The position numbers were made by a program, and so were the translations under genes. DNA of 64,000 nucleotides from Cryptomeria japonica (taxonomy: Eukaryota > Streptophyta > Pinopsida > Cupressales > Cupressaceae): contig NC_081409.1 in assembly GCF_030272615.1 (NCBI RefSeq), forward strand, positions 529,414,291 to 529,478,290, in the 5' to 3' direction. The notes below the pieces were generated by a model. That model saw only the letters and a list, made by a program, of their open reading frames with translations. It did no database searches and was not told the DNA's origin. Below, in pieces: positions 34,201-46,114 of this stretch (the stretch's first letter is position 1; every line of letters begins with the position of its first letter).

Positions 34201-34648
34201 TCCTATATTATTAAAATATAAGTGGATCCGACCATCTGTGGTACAATTTCATGAGTATGGATTTGTGCGTGCAAATACATGACAATTTTTATTAGAGACA
34301 GATGAGCCGTATGTTTCCCCTCTTCAAATTAAGAAGTAATTTCTAATTGATGATGTAAGAAGCCCGAGATGGTCTTATGTTATTCAAAAAGAGTCTCGTT
34401 CGAAACAAAAATTCATGGAAGTTGTCAATGTAATGCCTGATGGGCAATATGCTAATTTACAAGAAACATTCGAAGAAGTGGATGAAGACAATGAAGGACC
34501 GTTTGAAGAAGAAATTTTGATTACAAATGAAGAAATTGGGAGAGAGAATGTATTACATTTCTCAAATGAGGACGACGAAGAAAATCAAGTAGATGCAGAC
34601 ACTAGTGATCAAGATTTTGATCTCATTGGCAATGCAGATGATTATTGA
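31256..34648 (+). pseudogene. CACTA TNP2-type transposase
   Basis: The N-terminal transposase-associated domain begins with YPCPCNDC (about 31360). Then come the acidic linker and the TNP2 core: CVNGCVLFHKNL and CPKCHEARY (31888-31960), PRKLLRRFPIIPRLLQIYRC (31989-32048), DFSQDPHNIRLGLALDGVN (32158-32214), YNLPPW (32267-32285) and HGYHGCPAYNFKD (32504-32542). The DUF4218-like part ends with HLLVHLEYELEHCGPIRMRW (33410-33470), followed by a DUF4216-like part (VGFIQGIIQVDFGENIPIL near 34155-34215). A spliceable 86-bp intron lies at 33764-33849. The main frame has stops near 31822, 32107 and 32431, and a 44-bp duplication shifts it at 33139-33226. The product would cut at the CACTA ends. Confidence 0.92.
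33139..33226. repeat. 44-bp tandem duplication inside the transposase
   Basis: CATGACTATCATGTCATAAT starts at 33139 and again at 33183. Since 44 is not a multiple of 3, the downstream frame moves. The frame used before 33018 and the frame used after 33222 differ by exactly that amount. Confidence 0.92.
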
Positions 34649-35130
34649 TGAGCCCCATTTTATGATTTTTTATTTAAAACTTTTATGTTGTTTTAAGACC
34701 GTTTTATGTTGTAAGGACACGAACCTTCTAACTAATACTTTTTTGAAAGCTTTAATGTTGAACAAAGTTTCTATATGAATATGCTAGCTTTAATCTATGT
34801 AACCATGCTACAGTGTGACTAGTCAGTTGTGCCTTATAACAGTAATGACTACAAGACAAGCATTTGATGAAATGTCTTTGTAGATAGCCATTATCTTAGA
34901 TTGTACTTTACTCTATCTTTGTATCATGGACTACTTTGCATCTATTGGGACTTCTATATAATGACAATCTTTTAGCTCTATGACTATCATGGTATGTTTT
35001 GTTACTGCCTTATACTTGCTCTAGATGATTCACTATTCTATGTATCAAACTATGACTCACTGAGATATGCTTTGTGAACTGTTCGGTTTGATGAGCTAAT
35101 TATACATTATTGTTTATTTGGACATCAGGA
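34649..35130. other. Spacer between the two CACTA genes
   Basis: This is an AT-rich intergenic or intronic sequence with recurring CTATGACTATCATGG-like words. No coding was seen. An acceptor-like ACATCAG lies directly before the next exon. Confidence 0.55.
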
Positions 35131-37176
35131 AATGAGGAAAAAGAATTTAAGGCACAAATTAGATTATAGTGATCACATTTCCGAATTTCCAATCACATAT
35201 TATGAGCGCTCTCGTGAAGAACGTGTGGCCAAAAATAATGAGTTTTTATCACATCTAGGTTTGACAAACAAGCAAGTTGTAAATCCACTAAGTAGTTTAT
35301 TATTTATTTAATACTGTTTAATGAAATTTTATAGGCAATATTTTTATGTACATAAGACATGATATGACATTTTTTTTGTTTTTCAGCCAAGAAAAACAGT
35401 GCAGAGAAAAAGAAGAGAAAAAACAAAAAGAAAGTAAAGATACAATGCGACCAACTCGTAGAAGGCAATGTTTTTGTGACTTAAAAAATGTACTTGGTGA
35501 AAACTATAGTTGTGGTGATGTACAATATCACAAAGCACATGGTGATGTGTAGCCTGATATACCACATGGTGATGTGCAGCCTAATATACCACATAGTGAT
35601 CTCTTAACACAAAGTCTAAGAGAAATTATTGAAAAACAAGAAAGCAAAGGAACAATGAATTTGCAGATGATTTATTCAAGTTTAAAGGATGTGTTTGAAG
35701 TGAAATATGCAGAGACCATTATTGATCTATCTACTCATTCCACACATAATGTGGCAAAGGAGCATGAAGTTCCAGTGGCTCAGAGTGAAGCTGTTGCATC
35801 TGCAACTTTTGATGGAAGTATTGGAACAACTAGAAATATTGGTAGTGGTTTAACAAAAGATGTGACCACTTTTGTTAAAAGAAAGAGATTGAGTCAAGAA
35901 TTATATAGATCTGTAGTGAAGAATGCAAAAGAAATAAAATCAGAAGGGAAGAAGGCGTTCTTGGTTGAGGTGTCAAGAGATGGTGAACCCATTTGGCAAA
36001 ATGTTGCAAGGGCCTCTAAGTTGGGTGTAAGATGTAGGGCCCATTTGGATATATGTAAATCAAATTTTGCAGACCAAGATCTACAAAGTGTGGAAAATGT
36101 TATTAAAAAAATGGAAAATGCCTTTGACACTATTGGTGGACAAATCTCAACAAAATATTATAAAAAACAAGATGAGACTTTTGATGAACAATTTTAGATA
36201 CAATTGTAGAAAAGCAATCATGGAGGGAAAAGAGAGGTCTGACTACTCCACTCTATCTCCAAAATAGTGGGAGGCATTGAAAGAAAATATGCGTTCTGAA
36301 GAATATTTGACAATGAGTCACAAAGGAAAGAGAGCAAGAGAAAATGTGAGCACTGAATATATGTCATTTGGCCGAGGCGGGTTGCAAGCCAAAATGGAAA
36401 AATTAGGAGTAAGTGTATAGATTTTTGGTTCAATCTACATTGTGTTATTTAATTGATTTTTTTTTGGACTGACTATATGTTAAAATTGACATTGTATTTT
36501 AGGTGGAAAACAATAATAGAGAAGTAGGTAGTATGAAGTGCAAATCTAGTTCATCCATAGAGATTTCACATTCATCTGTTGAACTCCCACTAAGAGCCTC
36601 ACAAAATCATGTCAACTCAAATGAAGGGTTAGAAGATACAATGAGTTGCTTACATAGTCTCACTGAGAAAGTTTCACGGTTGGCTGCCTCTATTAACCCT
36701 ATAATTTATGCATGGAATGATCATGATTCCATGGATTCAGATCACGTAAGAGTCTATCCCTCAATATGTTGATTCTCACCTATAACATATTTATATTGTA
36801 TTTTGAATATGTATGCAAATGTATTTTGATCATCTATAGAACAACGAATCTATGAAATTTTGCCTTTTATTGACTATTTTTTAAATGAATTACTCCTCAT
36901 ATGGATAATTTTTTAAACTAAATACAGATAAATTTTATCAAAGAAACAAAAAAACAAAAACACCTTGATGCCAATAGAGCTACCGATATTGATAGTGATG
37001 ATGATGAATTCAATTAGTATGTGAATGACATTCATAGTAGTAGTTGTGCTCAACTTGAGGTCAGTGCTATGAAACCTTTACTTTTATTTTTTCTTTTAGT
37101 ACTTGTTTTTTCTTTTGTGCCAACATACTTTTGATGTTCAAATTGAATATTTAATCAAATTAAAGATAACATTCAC

Positions 37177-38460
37177 TGTAATGTCCCTACTTTGAAATAT
37201 AATTTAATAATAAATAATAACAATATATATTCATAATACATAAGAAATTAGTATGCTTATAGTCTAAACAATGTTATTACTGCCAATACTTAAGAAGATG
37301 GGAATGAGATGTTACAAAGAGGGGCAGTCTAAATCCAAGAAATAGGTTAAGTCCCAAGAGAGGGTGGGGATTAGCGACCCATAAGCCTTGAGGGTATAGA
37401 CCCAAGATAGGTAAGGGCTTGGATCTATAAACTTTGAGGGAACCTATTGTATTTGGTCTCTAAGTGCTTTTGTAACATACATATCCTCCTCCTTCCTTAA
37501 ACTTGAAGTAGTAACAGAGGTTGGTACATTGACTTAAGAATTAGGGATTATGGATGAAAGAATTAATTATTTATTATGATAAATTGATAATTTATTCTTT
37601 AATGATTGATAAATAATTTGAACTATGACAACATCGAATAGGGAACATTACAAAATCTCCATCCCCTATGCACAACACAAGTTTGCAACTCAATCCTAGA
37701 GAATGATGATTGAGAAATTAATGGAAATGTTATATTTAAGTTTGATCATTTGATATATAACAAAGACAATATATATGAACCATTTAATAAACAATAATTT
37801 TTATACTTTTTTTGACTATTAGATAAGCTTCCATACATGAGGTTGATCACAGATAACTGATCTGTGCAATACAAATAAGGTTTTTCTGATTATTATTACT
37901 GGTATCTGTGGTTAAATCGGCCCAAAGAAAGCAACTGCCATTTGAATATTCAGGTGGCATGATTAGAAGTAAACAATTACAAACAACACCATTATTTGCA
38001 TACTTCAAAGGAATAATTAGACACAACAATTAATCATCATCCCCATAAGAGACAGAGAGAAGACTGATAACATAAGTTTATAGTTGTATCAGGGACAATA
38101 GAACGGTATTTCCATAATATTAACCAGAACATTGTCATTGCATAACCCCCAACGGTTATTTCAGACATAGAATATATATTATATGTTATCAGTTTGATAG
38201 GGACCATACATTATGAGTATCACTTTCATCGAAACCCAATAATAGTTATAGATCATATATCGCTTTAGATATCAACTGTACCAATAAGAAGGATAAATAT
38301 ATCAATATAGAAGATTATAACCATCATTCTTAGTGTAAGTGGTAACTACTATTGTATATATCAATTCTCATGAAGGTTTTGAGTTAATAACTTTAAAAAA
38401 GGAGTCATCTATGATTAAATAATTCCTTATTCTTAAGAATTCATAAGAAGGGACATTACA
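37177..38460. mobile_element. Solo LTR with 11-bp terminal inverted repeats
   Basis: It begins TGTAATGTCCC and ends GGGACATTACA, a perfect 11-bp inverted repeat with further partial match inward. It is flanked by a perfect 5-bp duplication TTCAC (37172-37176 and 38461-38465). It is 1284 bp with no coding sequence. TG...CA ends and a 5-bp duplication fit a solo LTR left by recombination. The long inverted repeat leaves a non-autonomous DNA element possible. It lies in the last intron of the second CACTA gene. Confidence 0.78.
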
Positions 38461-38465
38461 TTCAC

Positions 38466-39110
38466 CAGGATTCCACACCAATAAATTCAAGCAACCTTAT
38501 CTATTGTAGATAATATCACAAGGAATTAATACCCACAACAATATGTTCTACAACTTGAACAAAATAAAGCAAAGTCTATTGTATTGCATTAACAAAGTCT
38601 TGATAAATTCTTGCAAAGATCTAAAACTATCTGATGATGACTAGTATTACAAAACCTTCTCATATATATGAGAATCATGAGTATTTTGAAATGAAGGGGT
38701 GTACCCCTTTTGAAATAAACAACTATAGTTTGTTAAACTTAGACATAAACAAATTAAGTATGCCAATATGATTGATATAATCATCATTGTGGTAACACTA
38801 GAAGTTTGAGGTCCATTTCTTCATTGCACTCTCCATGGTATAGGATCTCTCTATCATTCGGATCACATATGAAGCTAGATCCCCATCCTCATCAACTAGT
38901 CCTCTGGTTGTGCTCATGAAACATGTCAATTAAAGCTGCTAGTCTCCCAATGACACGAGTTCTCCATCATGGAACATGGCTGGAAATTGGATCGATTGTT
39001 CATTCTCTAGGAATTGGATGGAATTTTTCAACTTGTCCCCAAATTCATTGTGTGCCTTCAACAGGGTATCTACTTCATTCTTATCCTCTAGAGACATAGA
39101 GTCGTGAGTG
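38466..39110. other. Non-coding flank of the minus-strand block
   Basis: No reading frame is present. On the minus strand there is a TATATAT-containing stretch (38660-38670) and a small inverted repeat GGGGTGTACCCC (38697-38708). It may be part of the element that carries the minus-strand ORFs, but no boundary was found. Confidence 0.4.
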
Positions 39111-39121
39111 GTCATGATCTC

Positions 39122-41960
39122 CTAGATCCATTCGTGCAACCTCATATTCTTTGTGTATGCTTTGATGCTACTAGTGTGCATCTTCCAAAAGTCTTCAAGA
39201 TACTTTAGCATAACCTTAAAATGAGCATCAACTTTGTCATCAGCAAGCTTGATAGTGCAAGCCTGTGCAACTTTGACCAATCTATTCCCCTTCTCGCTCT
39301 TATACCTCCAATATGAAGCATCCTGGATTGTTTCAAGTATATCTTTATCAGTTTCATAAGTAGAAAGTCCAACCTCTGTAATCCTTGGTGCCGATTCCAA
39401 CTGTAATTATCCTACCAATATTGTTTCTCTTCCTATGCTTTCTCATAAAGGCCTTTGACAATTTGGTTTTCCCTCACCAAGAACTCAACTTGTTCTTTGT
39501 TTATCTTCGCAACATCGAGGTTTAACTGGGCAGTGATCCTAGGGTCTGTTTATCCAACTTGATGGATCATGAGGTGGCCAAATGCTTCATTTGTGTCTAC
39601 CAGCAGAGGTCTCTTGTCTCTTGGATATAGAGCCCATAGCAACAAGGCCTTTTTCTCTGGATCATACCCTGAACCTATAAAGATCCTTTCAACCTCCTCT
39701 GGTAAAAATTGCTTGTCATTGTGCTGCTTTCTCCTAAAGCTGTCAAACATAATATCGGCTTTCATTTCCCACACAGGGTAAATTATCACACCAACGTCCT
39801 TGAGGATCTCTCTTCCTCTTTCAGGGGTCATTTCTCTTTTCTTAGCATTGATTTCCTCCTACAACATTTGTAGATTGTCTTCCTTTGTCATGTTTCCCAT
39901 CTGCTACCTGACAATCCCACCTTTGTATTGATATAAGAAGGTTTCAAACTCGGGAGTGTTAACAAACTCCTGATCTGAAACAAATTCCTCATGCTCGAGG
40001 ATTTTGGCATCATCGATTTCTATCTTGTAGGGTTGTCCTGTTGTTAGATCCATGTGGTGATCAATTCCCAACCCAACAAGTGGCACGTCTTCTTTTATGT
40101 TAACAAAATCAGCAGTGGATTCAGGGGATAAGCGGGAAATGGGAGTAGTCTCCCTAGGATCTTTAATCCTTTCTCTAAAGACATACAATGGCACTGCATT
40201 ATCTAGAATCTCTGATTCATGAGACATTAGTTTGTTCGCTTTGGCCACAGGGTCTTCAATTGCTTCCAAGATTTCTTCGTTGATCTTGCCCTTCCTCAAT
40301 TTCCATTCATATGCTTTAGCTACCTTATCGTGCATCAACCTCTTCCTGATTGCTTCCTCCCTTTCCACATTCTTGATGAAGTCATCAGTCATTAATGGCA
40401 CATGTTCTCTGGCTTTCAATCTCTATGACATTCTAGCCCCTCGCATACATCCTTCTAGATCAAAGTTGGGCCAGGGGTCTCCTTTCACAATGTGGAAATA
40501 TTCTAACTTATTTTGTAATAAACCATAACTTTTTGAACTCTTAACAAGAAAATCAGAAAAGGACAACAAGCCAAGCACAATTGACTGCTTCCCATGATCT
40601 GTAAGATTTTTGGCACTGGCTATAGACAATTGCCTAATGATTTCCAAATAAGCAATTATGTCTGAGACAGTCACAGACAATAAATAAGGTTCTCCCTCAA
40701 ACCCATACACCCTAATATGTGTGTAATCCAAGAAATTGTACCAATCCCCCTAGTTATGGGTAATGTGGCTTTCTTCATCAAAATCTTTAGGCCGAAGGAA
40801 TTTCTTAACCTAAGGAGAAAGTGGAAAATCACATGGATGCCCAAGCAATTTGTATAATAGTTTCACAAAATATTCTTCAAAGTGCATGTACTGGTTGTTA
40901 ATGTATCTTCGCCCCCAGGCTAATAACCATTATTGCACTGGCTTGTGGATTCCTGCTCTATCATACTCCCTAATGGATAGACCTTGAGTCCATGACCCTA
41001 TATCTTGACCAACGTATATAAACATATGCATAAGGTGAGAGTAGTATCTGAAATTCACATTAACCCTATCTCGCTTTAATTTTTCTAACCCATGGTTGAT
41101 GGCATGAGCTAAGTAAGAAACATAATCAAAGGTTTTTGGGTCCTTTGATTGGATGTCGACACAAATCACCATAGCAGAAATGTCCATTAATGGGGAGGCT
41201 TCCATGCCCAACACTTGTGCAGTACAATAATAGGTGAACTTAAAGTAGGGAGAAAACAAGTTAACATCAAATGGGGCTTTGTCAGTATCTGCAAATAAAG
41301 TCATAGCTCCTTCGGTCTTTAGTCTATGTGGTGGGAGTCTCCATCATTTATATGTTCTCTCCATGTTTAAATACTCATCCACCAACTTTTTGGTGTCAAA
41401 TTCATCCTCATCCCCCATTCTAGACCGAAAATTTGCTCAATGTACTCTTTACTAATCGGTAACAAGAAGTTCCCTTTATAGTCGCAGATGGTTTGCGTTT
41501 GTGGGTCATACCTATCTACAAACGTTGTTATCAGCTCTACATTCACAAAGACGTTGGGAAGGACAAGTCTCCCTAGATTCAACTTCCAAATATTGCACAT
41601 TGGTTCTACTGCAAACCTTATAGCATAGCTGAAAATGAAGAATTCATGCCCTCAAACCTTTGTCCAAATGTCCCTTATGTTTTCAAATCTATCTTCCAAT
41701 CCCTCATCATCATTCTTAATCTTTCTAGACTGGTGACTTGAGAGAGGGAATTGGTCTATTAGGTCCTAGTCTAAGGGACAAACTTCCTTTTTCTGTCATT
41801 TTGGCTTTTCTTCTTTGGTTTCAGGAGGGTGAGGCTCTTTGTTCTTCTTTGTTTTATCTTTCCTAGATGACGAAGCTTCCATCTTTATGTTCAATTCAGA
41901 AGAAGACAATGAATTTTGAGAAGAACTTAAAGTTTTTACTTCTTTCCGTGAAGAATTTTG
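39122..41960 (-). pseudogene. Unrecognised retroelement-like coding block (minus strand)
   Basis: Five or six long open segments follow each other on the minus strand: 41600-41367, 41304-40930, 40731-40423, 40419-39904, 39831-39550 and 39400-39122. They look like one protein of roughly 900 residues broken by stops and shifts. The N-terminal part is Lys/Glu/Pro-rich, then FVNVELITTFVDRYDPQTQT (near 41560) and ISKEYIEQIFGLEW (near 41460), which recalls the DNA-binding-free front of plant-mobile-domain or retroelement extra ORFs. The C-terminal third is charged and helical (MKAREHVPLMTDDFIKNVER). I do not recognise a family. Position and base composition suggest an extra ORF from a decayed retroelement or a captured gene within the CACTA intron. 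Confidence 0.5.
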
Positions 41961-42169
41961 TGACCCTTGCTACACCAGTTCCTTCTTTCCTTGATGAATT
42001 TATCCGCCTGAACAATTATGGTATCCGAGTAGTTTGATTACTTCTAGTACTGCAATGGTCATTAAGAAATGCATTTTGAATTTATGATGATGTGACTCAT
42101 TTGGATTTGTGTAATATTTGTCGGTGGATTGATTGTTCTTTTTTGCTTATTTTTGCCTTTTGATGCATG

Positions 42170-43060
42170 AGTGTGCCACATTTCCCGAAGGCAACTCTTA
42201 TTTCGATGAAACATACCCCTTCGATGAATTTCTTTTCATGTTCTTTGATGCCCTAGTTTCATGGATGCCCACCTTTAGTATAGACCCAACACTATTTATT
42301 TTGTTTCGATGAAACTTTCTCTTTGCTCAAGTGTTTTCACCTTTTATCGATATGCATTTTCTATCGACAACCATATTTCGATGAGTGATCCATTGAATTC
42401 ATAGATATTGGATTTTCAATGAAAGGTCCTATTTCACCATGCACTCTAATGCTTTACTCAATAGCTTGTTTTCATCAAAACCCCTTTTACTTCGATGAGA
42501 TCTCATTCCATTTCATCGATCTATGACTCCAGCCAGAGGGCCCCACTTCATATCCACTTCGATGAGTCTTGTGCTTCGACAGATGCTTTTGGGATTTCAC
42601 CGACATGTCCTTTTCATTGATGAGACCATCTCTATGAGACCATGCCCATTTTCATCGAACTAGATACTTCGATAGAACTCGGTCTTTCGATAGATACTTT
42701 GAGGGTTAAGCTGATGTGCTTGTCTCACTTTCTTTTCATTTCGATGGAACATGCTGCTTCGATAAGTTGTTTATCCCATTCATCAAAACCCTTGTTTTAT
42801 TGACGAGTTCCTTTCACTGAAATATGGCATGATTCCATCGCAATACATATTTCGATGAAACTTTGCCTTCACCAAGAGTTCATGTAATTCTTTCGACATC
42901 ATCCTTTCATCGAAAAAGTTTGCTTCGGCAAGACTATTGTTATTCTCATGGATGTTGGATTCTCGATGAAACTTTAGTGTCGCTAGGTGCCTTTTTTATT
43001 TCCTCGACATCTCTCTTTCACGGAAAGGCTTTTCTGGTTACATTTTAATGCCTCTCGGGT
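42170..43060. repeat. Degenerate repeat region rich in TTTCGATGAAAC-type words
   Basis: Words of the form TTTCGATGA, TTCGATGAAACTT, CTTCGATAGA and TCATCGAAA occur more than twenty times with irregular spacing of about 20-60 bp. No protein frame crosses it. It lies just upstream (in minus-strand sense) of the unrecognised coding block. Confidence 0.75.
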
Positions 43061-44099
43061 TACCTTAATGAGGGCTTTGACAACCTTCCACTAAAATGTG
43101 AATATCTTAGCCAATACTTAATGGAATCAGGTGATTTGAAAGCCAAAATGAAGTGGATTCATGCCTCCATCCAACCCAATAGGTTTCAAAACCTGGCACT
43201 AAGTCTATGACATGAAATAATGTCTGTAATCAGACTGTTATGAAGAATAATATAAGAAAATGTGTGCAGAAACCCAATTTTACTGACATTGCAGTATTTC
43301 TTATAATTGTATGACTATTACAGTGAATTCATAACTTTGGTCTATTAGATGTCTTTTTTTTCAGCTATAGAATCATTGCAATTTTTTTGAAATTTTCTTT
43401 TTGTAGTTATTTTAACACATGTACTATTAAATTAATGATTGTTTTATTATGAAAATGAGGGTAATCATTACATATGTAATAATATAACGTGTTATTTTTT
43501 CTTTTTGTAGAAACACACTGATAAATTCAATGAAGGTGATAAAGTTAGGTTGTTGGATCCATTTGATAGTGTTGTTGTTGGCATTGGGAGGATTCACTCC
43601 CTATCTATTCTACATGGAGTAAACTTAAAAGGAACAAGCGATGCAAATGTGAAAATTTTAACAATCACAAGTAACATACCTCTTCCTTATGAAGACAAAA
43701 TAGATGGAGCCATCTGTCTGAAAGAGAAAGAGGGAACCTTTGTAAGGTGGCCATTAAAATATTTGCAGAAAATGATATAGTTGAATATGTTTATCATGTT
43801 TCTTATTGTTTTATGCAGTACTTTGAATATTTTGAAATAGTTGGAAACTCTTAGACAACTTTGACATTTTTTATTATATTTACATACATACCCTTAGATA
43901 GATTTGACATCTTATAACTTGATTTATATATACATATTTACATTATATTTTTTTATTGCAGATTACCTTGTTTGTCGTGATGTTCAATCAATCTTTTAAT
44001 TCTAACATGTAGCTTTTTCGTATATGTAATATTTTTATTTTCTTTTATGATCTAGTTCGAGTTTAATGTTATATTATTTTTGCATTATAAAATGATTAA

Positions 44100-44698
44100 A
44101 TATACTACCAATAAATAAAAATGATTAAATATACTACCAATGGATGTAAATATATGACTAAAATAAGGAATAAATATATGACTAAAATAATGACTATGAT
44201 GACTAAATAAATGACCATTTAACAACAATGAATGATTAAATTAATGACTCAATATATAACTAAATTAATGAATAAATATATGACTAAATAAATCACTAAT
44301 ATGACTAAATAAATGTCCAGAGAACAACAATCAATGACTAAATTAATGATTAAATATATGACTAAATTAGTGACTAAATATATGACTAAATTAGTGACTA
44401 TCATTAATAAAAAAATGACCAGATAACAACAATCAATGACTAAATTAATGATTAAATATATGACTAAATTAGTGACTAAATATATGACTAAATCAATGAC
44501 CAAATCGATGACCAAATCAATGGCCAAATCAATGATTAAATTGATGACCAAATCGATCAATCGAAACAACTTGTGGTCACATGAACAAATTGACTTATGA
44601 CTGGCAATAAACTACCAATGGTCACATGATCAAATTTAGTCATTTATCTATAATTTTTGGTATTTTTTTAGTCATATATTGTTGTTTTTGTACTAGTG
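44100..44698 (+). repeat. CACTA right subterminal repeats and terminus
   Basis: Many copies of ATGACTAAATAAATGACC, ATGACTAAATTAGTGAC and similar words fill about 500 bp, then the terminus ends TTTGTACTAGTG at 44698. The words match those in the left subterminal region and have the same plus-strand sense. Translation of the minus strand gives a spurious Ile/Leu/Val-rich frame. Confidence 0.85.
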
Positions 44699-44935
44699 CT
44701 AGGATCAATAGTCTCAGAAAGATCACACTTTGTAGAGATAGTCTCTTGAATCCTACTAAAAATCTTTTGCCATAACTAGAAACTCACTAGTTTGGAATCC
44801 TGGAAGATCCTTCGATTTCTTTCCAGCCAGAGATTCCAAATAATTAGAGTAGGACCAATAACCCTGTTACCAATTTTTCTCCTTTAGGTCAAACATGGCT
44901 TGCATAAAATCATTTGAGTTTTGATAGGCATTTGA
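44699..44935 (-). pseudogene. LINE fragment, 5' half of the split LINE frame
   Basis: On the minus strand the frame shows VIGPTLIIWNLWLERNRRIF (near 44870-44810), the conserved linker before RNase H in plant LINEs, and continues to the CACTA border. Joining it across the 3-bp target site to the segment ending at 9560 continues the same frame. It is 5' truncated near 44935. Confidence 0.82.
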
Positions 44936-46109
44936 AGAAGTTACAATATTTGTAAAAAGGAAAAGAATTCAATAAAAAAGGATTTTGAATATGTTAAAAC
45001 AAGTAAAAGATAAATAATATTCATTATTTATCATTTTAAAGTTCTAAAAGAAAAGCCAATGTTAAAAAAAGTGGAAGCCTCTCACGTAGAAGAGTCAAAT
45101 GTAACTCTTCTTTTAATTTGGTGGGAGTTAGAAGTTTAAAGATAGAGTTTTAAAAGTACACTTAGGGTTTTGCTTGTGTCATGGTAAGTTTTTCTTACAG
45201 TTTTGGGCCCTCTGCCATGGGAATGAATAGTTTTTCTAAATCAAACAACATGCAAGCTTACTCACGCCTGGTTTCATCATCAAATATCTATTTAAGAGGT
45301 GTTGATTAGGACCATGCAAATGGCATTCTCAAATCTTCCCATTGCAGTTTCAAAGTAGTCAAGGAGTTGTTTCAAGGGTTTGGACGTGAAATCTACATCG
45401 TGATAGTGGACAGCATGTGATGAAGCTCTCTTTGGACACATAAGCTCACCATGCATATCATATTTCAAAAAGATAAGTCTTCTCTCTGATCACATAACCT
45501 CTTGTTATATTATGTGCATAAAAAGTAGAGTTTCGATAGGATTGTTTAGGTTTTCGATCACTTTATGTGACGGTGATGTTAAGGAGGCATAAAGATTGCA
45601 TTGAACTTTGTATTATCATGTTAAAAGGAAATTATAGAGAACAATATTAATTATAGATGATAACAATGTAGAAAGGGCACCATGAGAAACATAGAAACAA
45701 TAAGCACAATAACCAATAATTCTAATAGAGCAACAAAGCAAAGATACTAAGGGGTTGTTTTAGTCCAAAATAGAGAAATGATACTCATAGAACAACAAGG
45801 GGGTTTATACATTCACAACAACCTAGAACAAAGAGTGAATATCAAGAAAACAAGTATACTATCTTGACGATAAAATTTGAATTCAATTATGTTGCTTAAA
45901 GAAAATCCATATGCATTCAAGAGGCACAAGAAGGATAGAAGGCTCTACAATCACCATGATAAGTTCAACACACATGAAAAAATCAAGATGTAGGTTCAAA
46001 ATAGAAAAGGATGGTCAATAACATCAGTCACGTGATTGCTTTGAAGACAACATATGAAAGGAAGAAAAATGATAAAAAAAGGATAAGTTTATAACAGTCA
46101 CCCAACATT
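44936..46109. other. Non-coding stretch
   Basis: A-rich sequence with no reading frame of interest and no element boundary. From about 45600 it shows repeated words such as AACAATG, CATAGAACAAC and ACAAGG that also occur at 47180-47700 and 51400-52590, suggesting one old segment later broken by two insertions. Confidence 0.5.
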
Positions 46110-46114
46110 CAATG

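Larger units (their letters stand above)
35134..43780 (+). pseudogene. Second CACTA gene (TNPA/TNP1-like), multi-exon
   Basis: Exons inferred from frame and splice sites: about 35134-35270 (MRKKNLRHKLDYSDHISEFP); about 35387-36408; 36503-36745; 36928-37059; 43511-43780. Donors at 36409 (GTAAGT), 36746 (GTAAGA) and 37060 (GTCAGT), and acceptors TTTTAG, ATACAG and TTTGTAG, keep the last four junctions in phase. The middle shows NMRSEEYLTMSHKGKRAREN and GRGGLQAKMEKL, like the Transposase_24 region. The last exon (NEGDKVRLLDPFDSVVVGIG near 43520, ending FVRWPLKYLQKMI) resembles the C-terminal domain of plant CACTA accessory proteins. Such proteins bind subterminal repeats in En/Spm. The last intron is 6.4 kb because other elements landed in it. 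Stops occur at 35550, near 36195 and in the 36928 exon. Confidence 0.72.
9561..44698 (+). mobile_element. 35-kb CACTA (En/Spm-type) DNA transposon carrying nested retroelements
   Basis: The left end begins CACTAGTAGCAATATGACC. The right end, read inward on the minus strand, begins CACTAGTACAAAAACAACAA and then AATATATGACTA. The first eight bases agree and the rest aligns with small gaps. The flanking 3-bp target site is CCA on the left and CTA on the right, one transition apart. Both subterminal regions carry repeats around ATGACTAAATAAATGAC. Inside, on the plus strand, are a TNP2-type transposase gene and a second multi-exon gene of the kind seen in CACTA elements. The interruption of one LINE reading frame by these exact ends is independent proof of the boundaries. 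Without the nested 17.4-kb retroelement and the solo LTR, the element is about 16.5 kb. The transposase is broken, so it is not autonomous now. Confidence 0.87.

Noticed and set aside
44249-44569. Ile/Leu/Val-rich minus-strand frame that looks like a membrane protein
   Set aside because: It is a translation of CACTA subterminal repeats (GACTAAAT words) and has no independent coding support.
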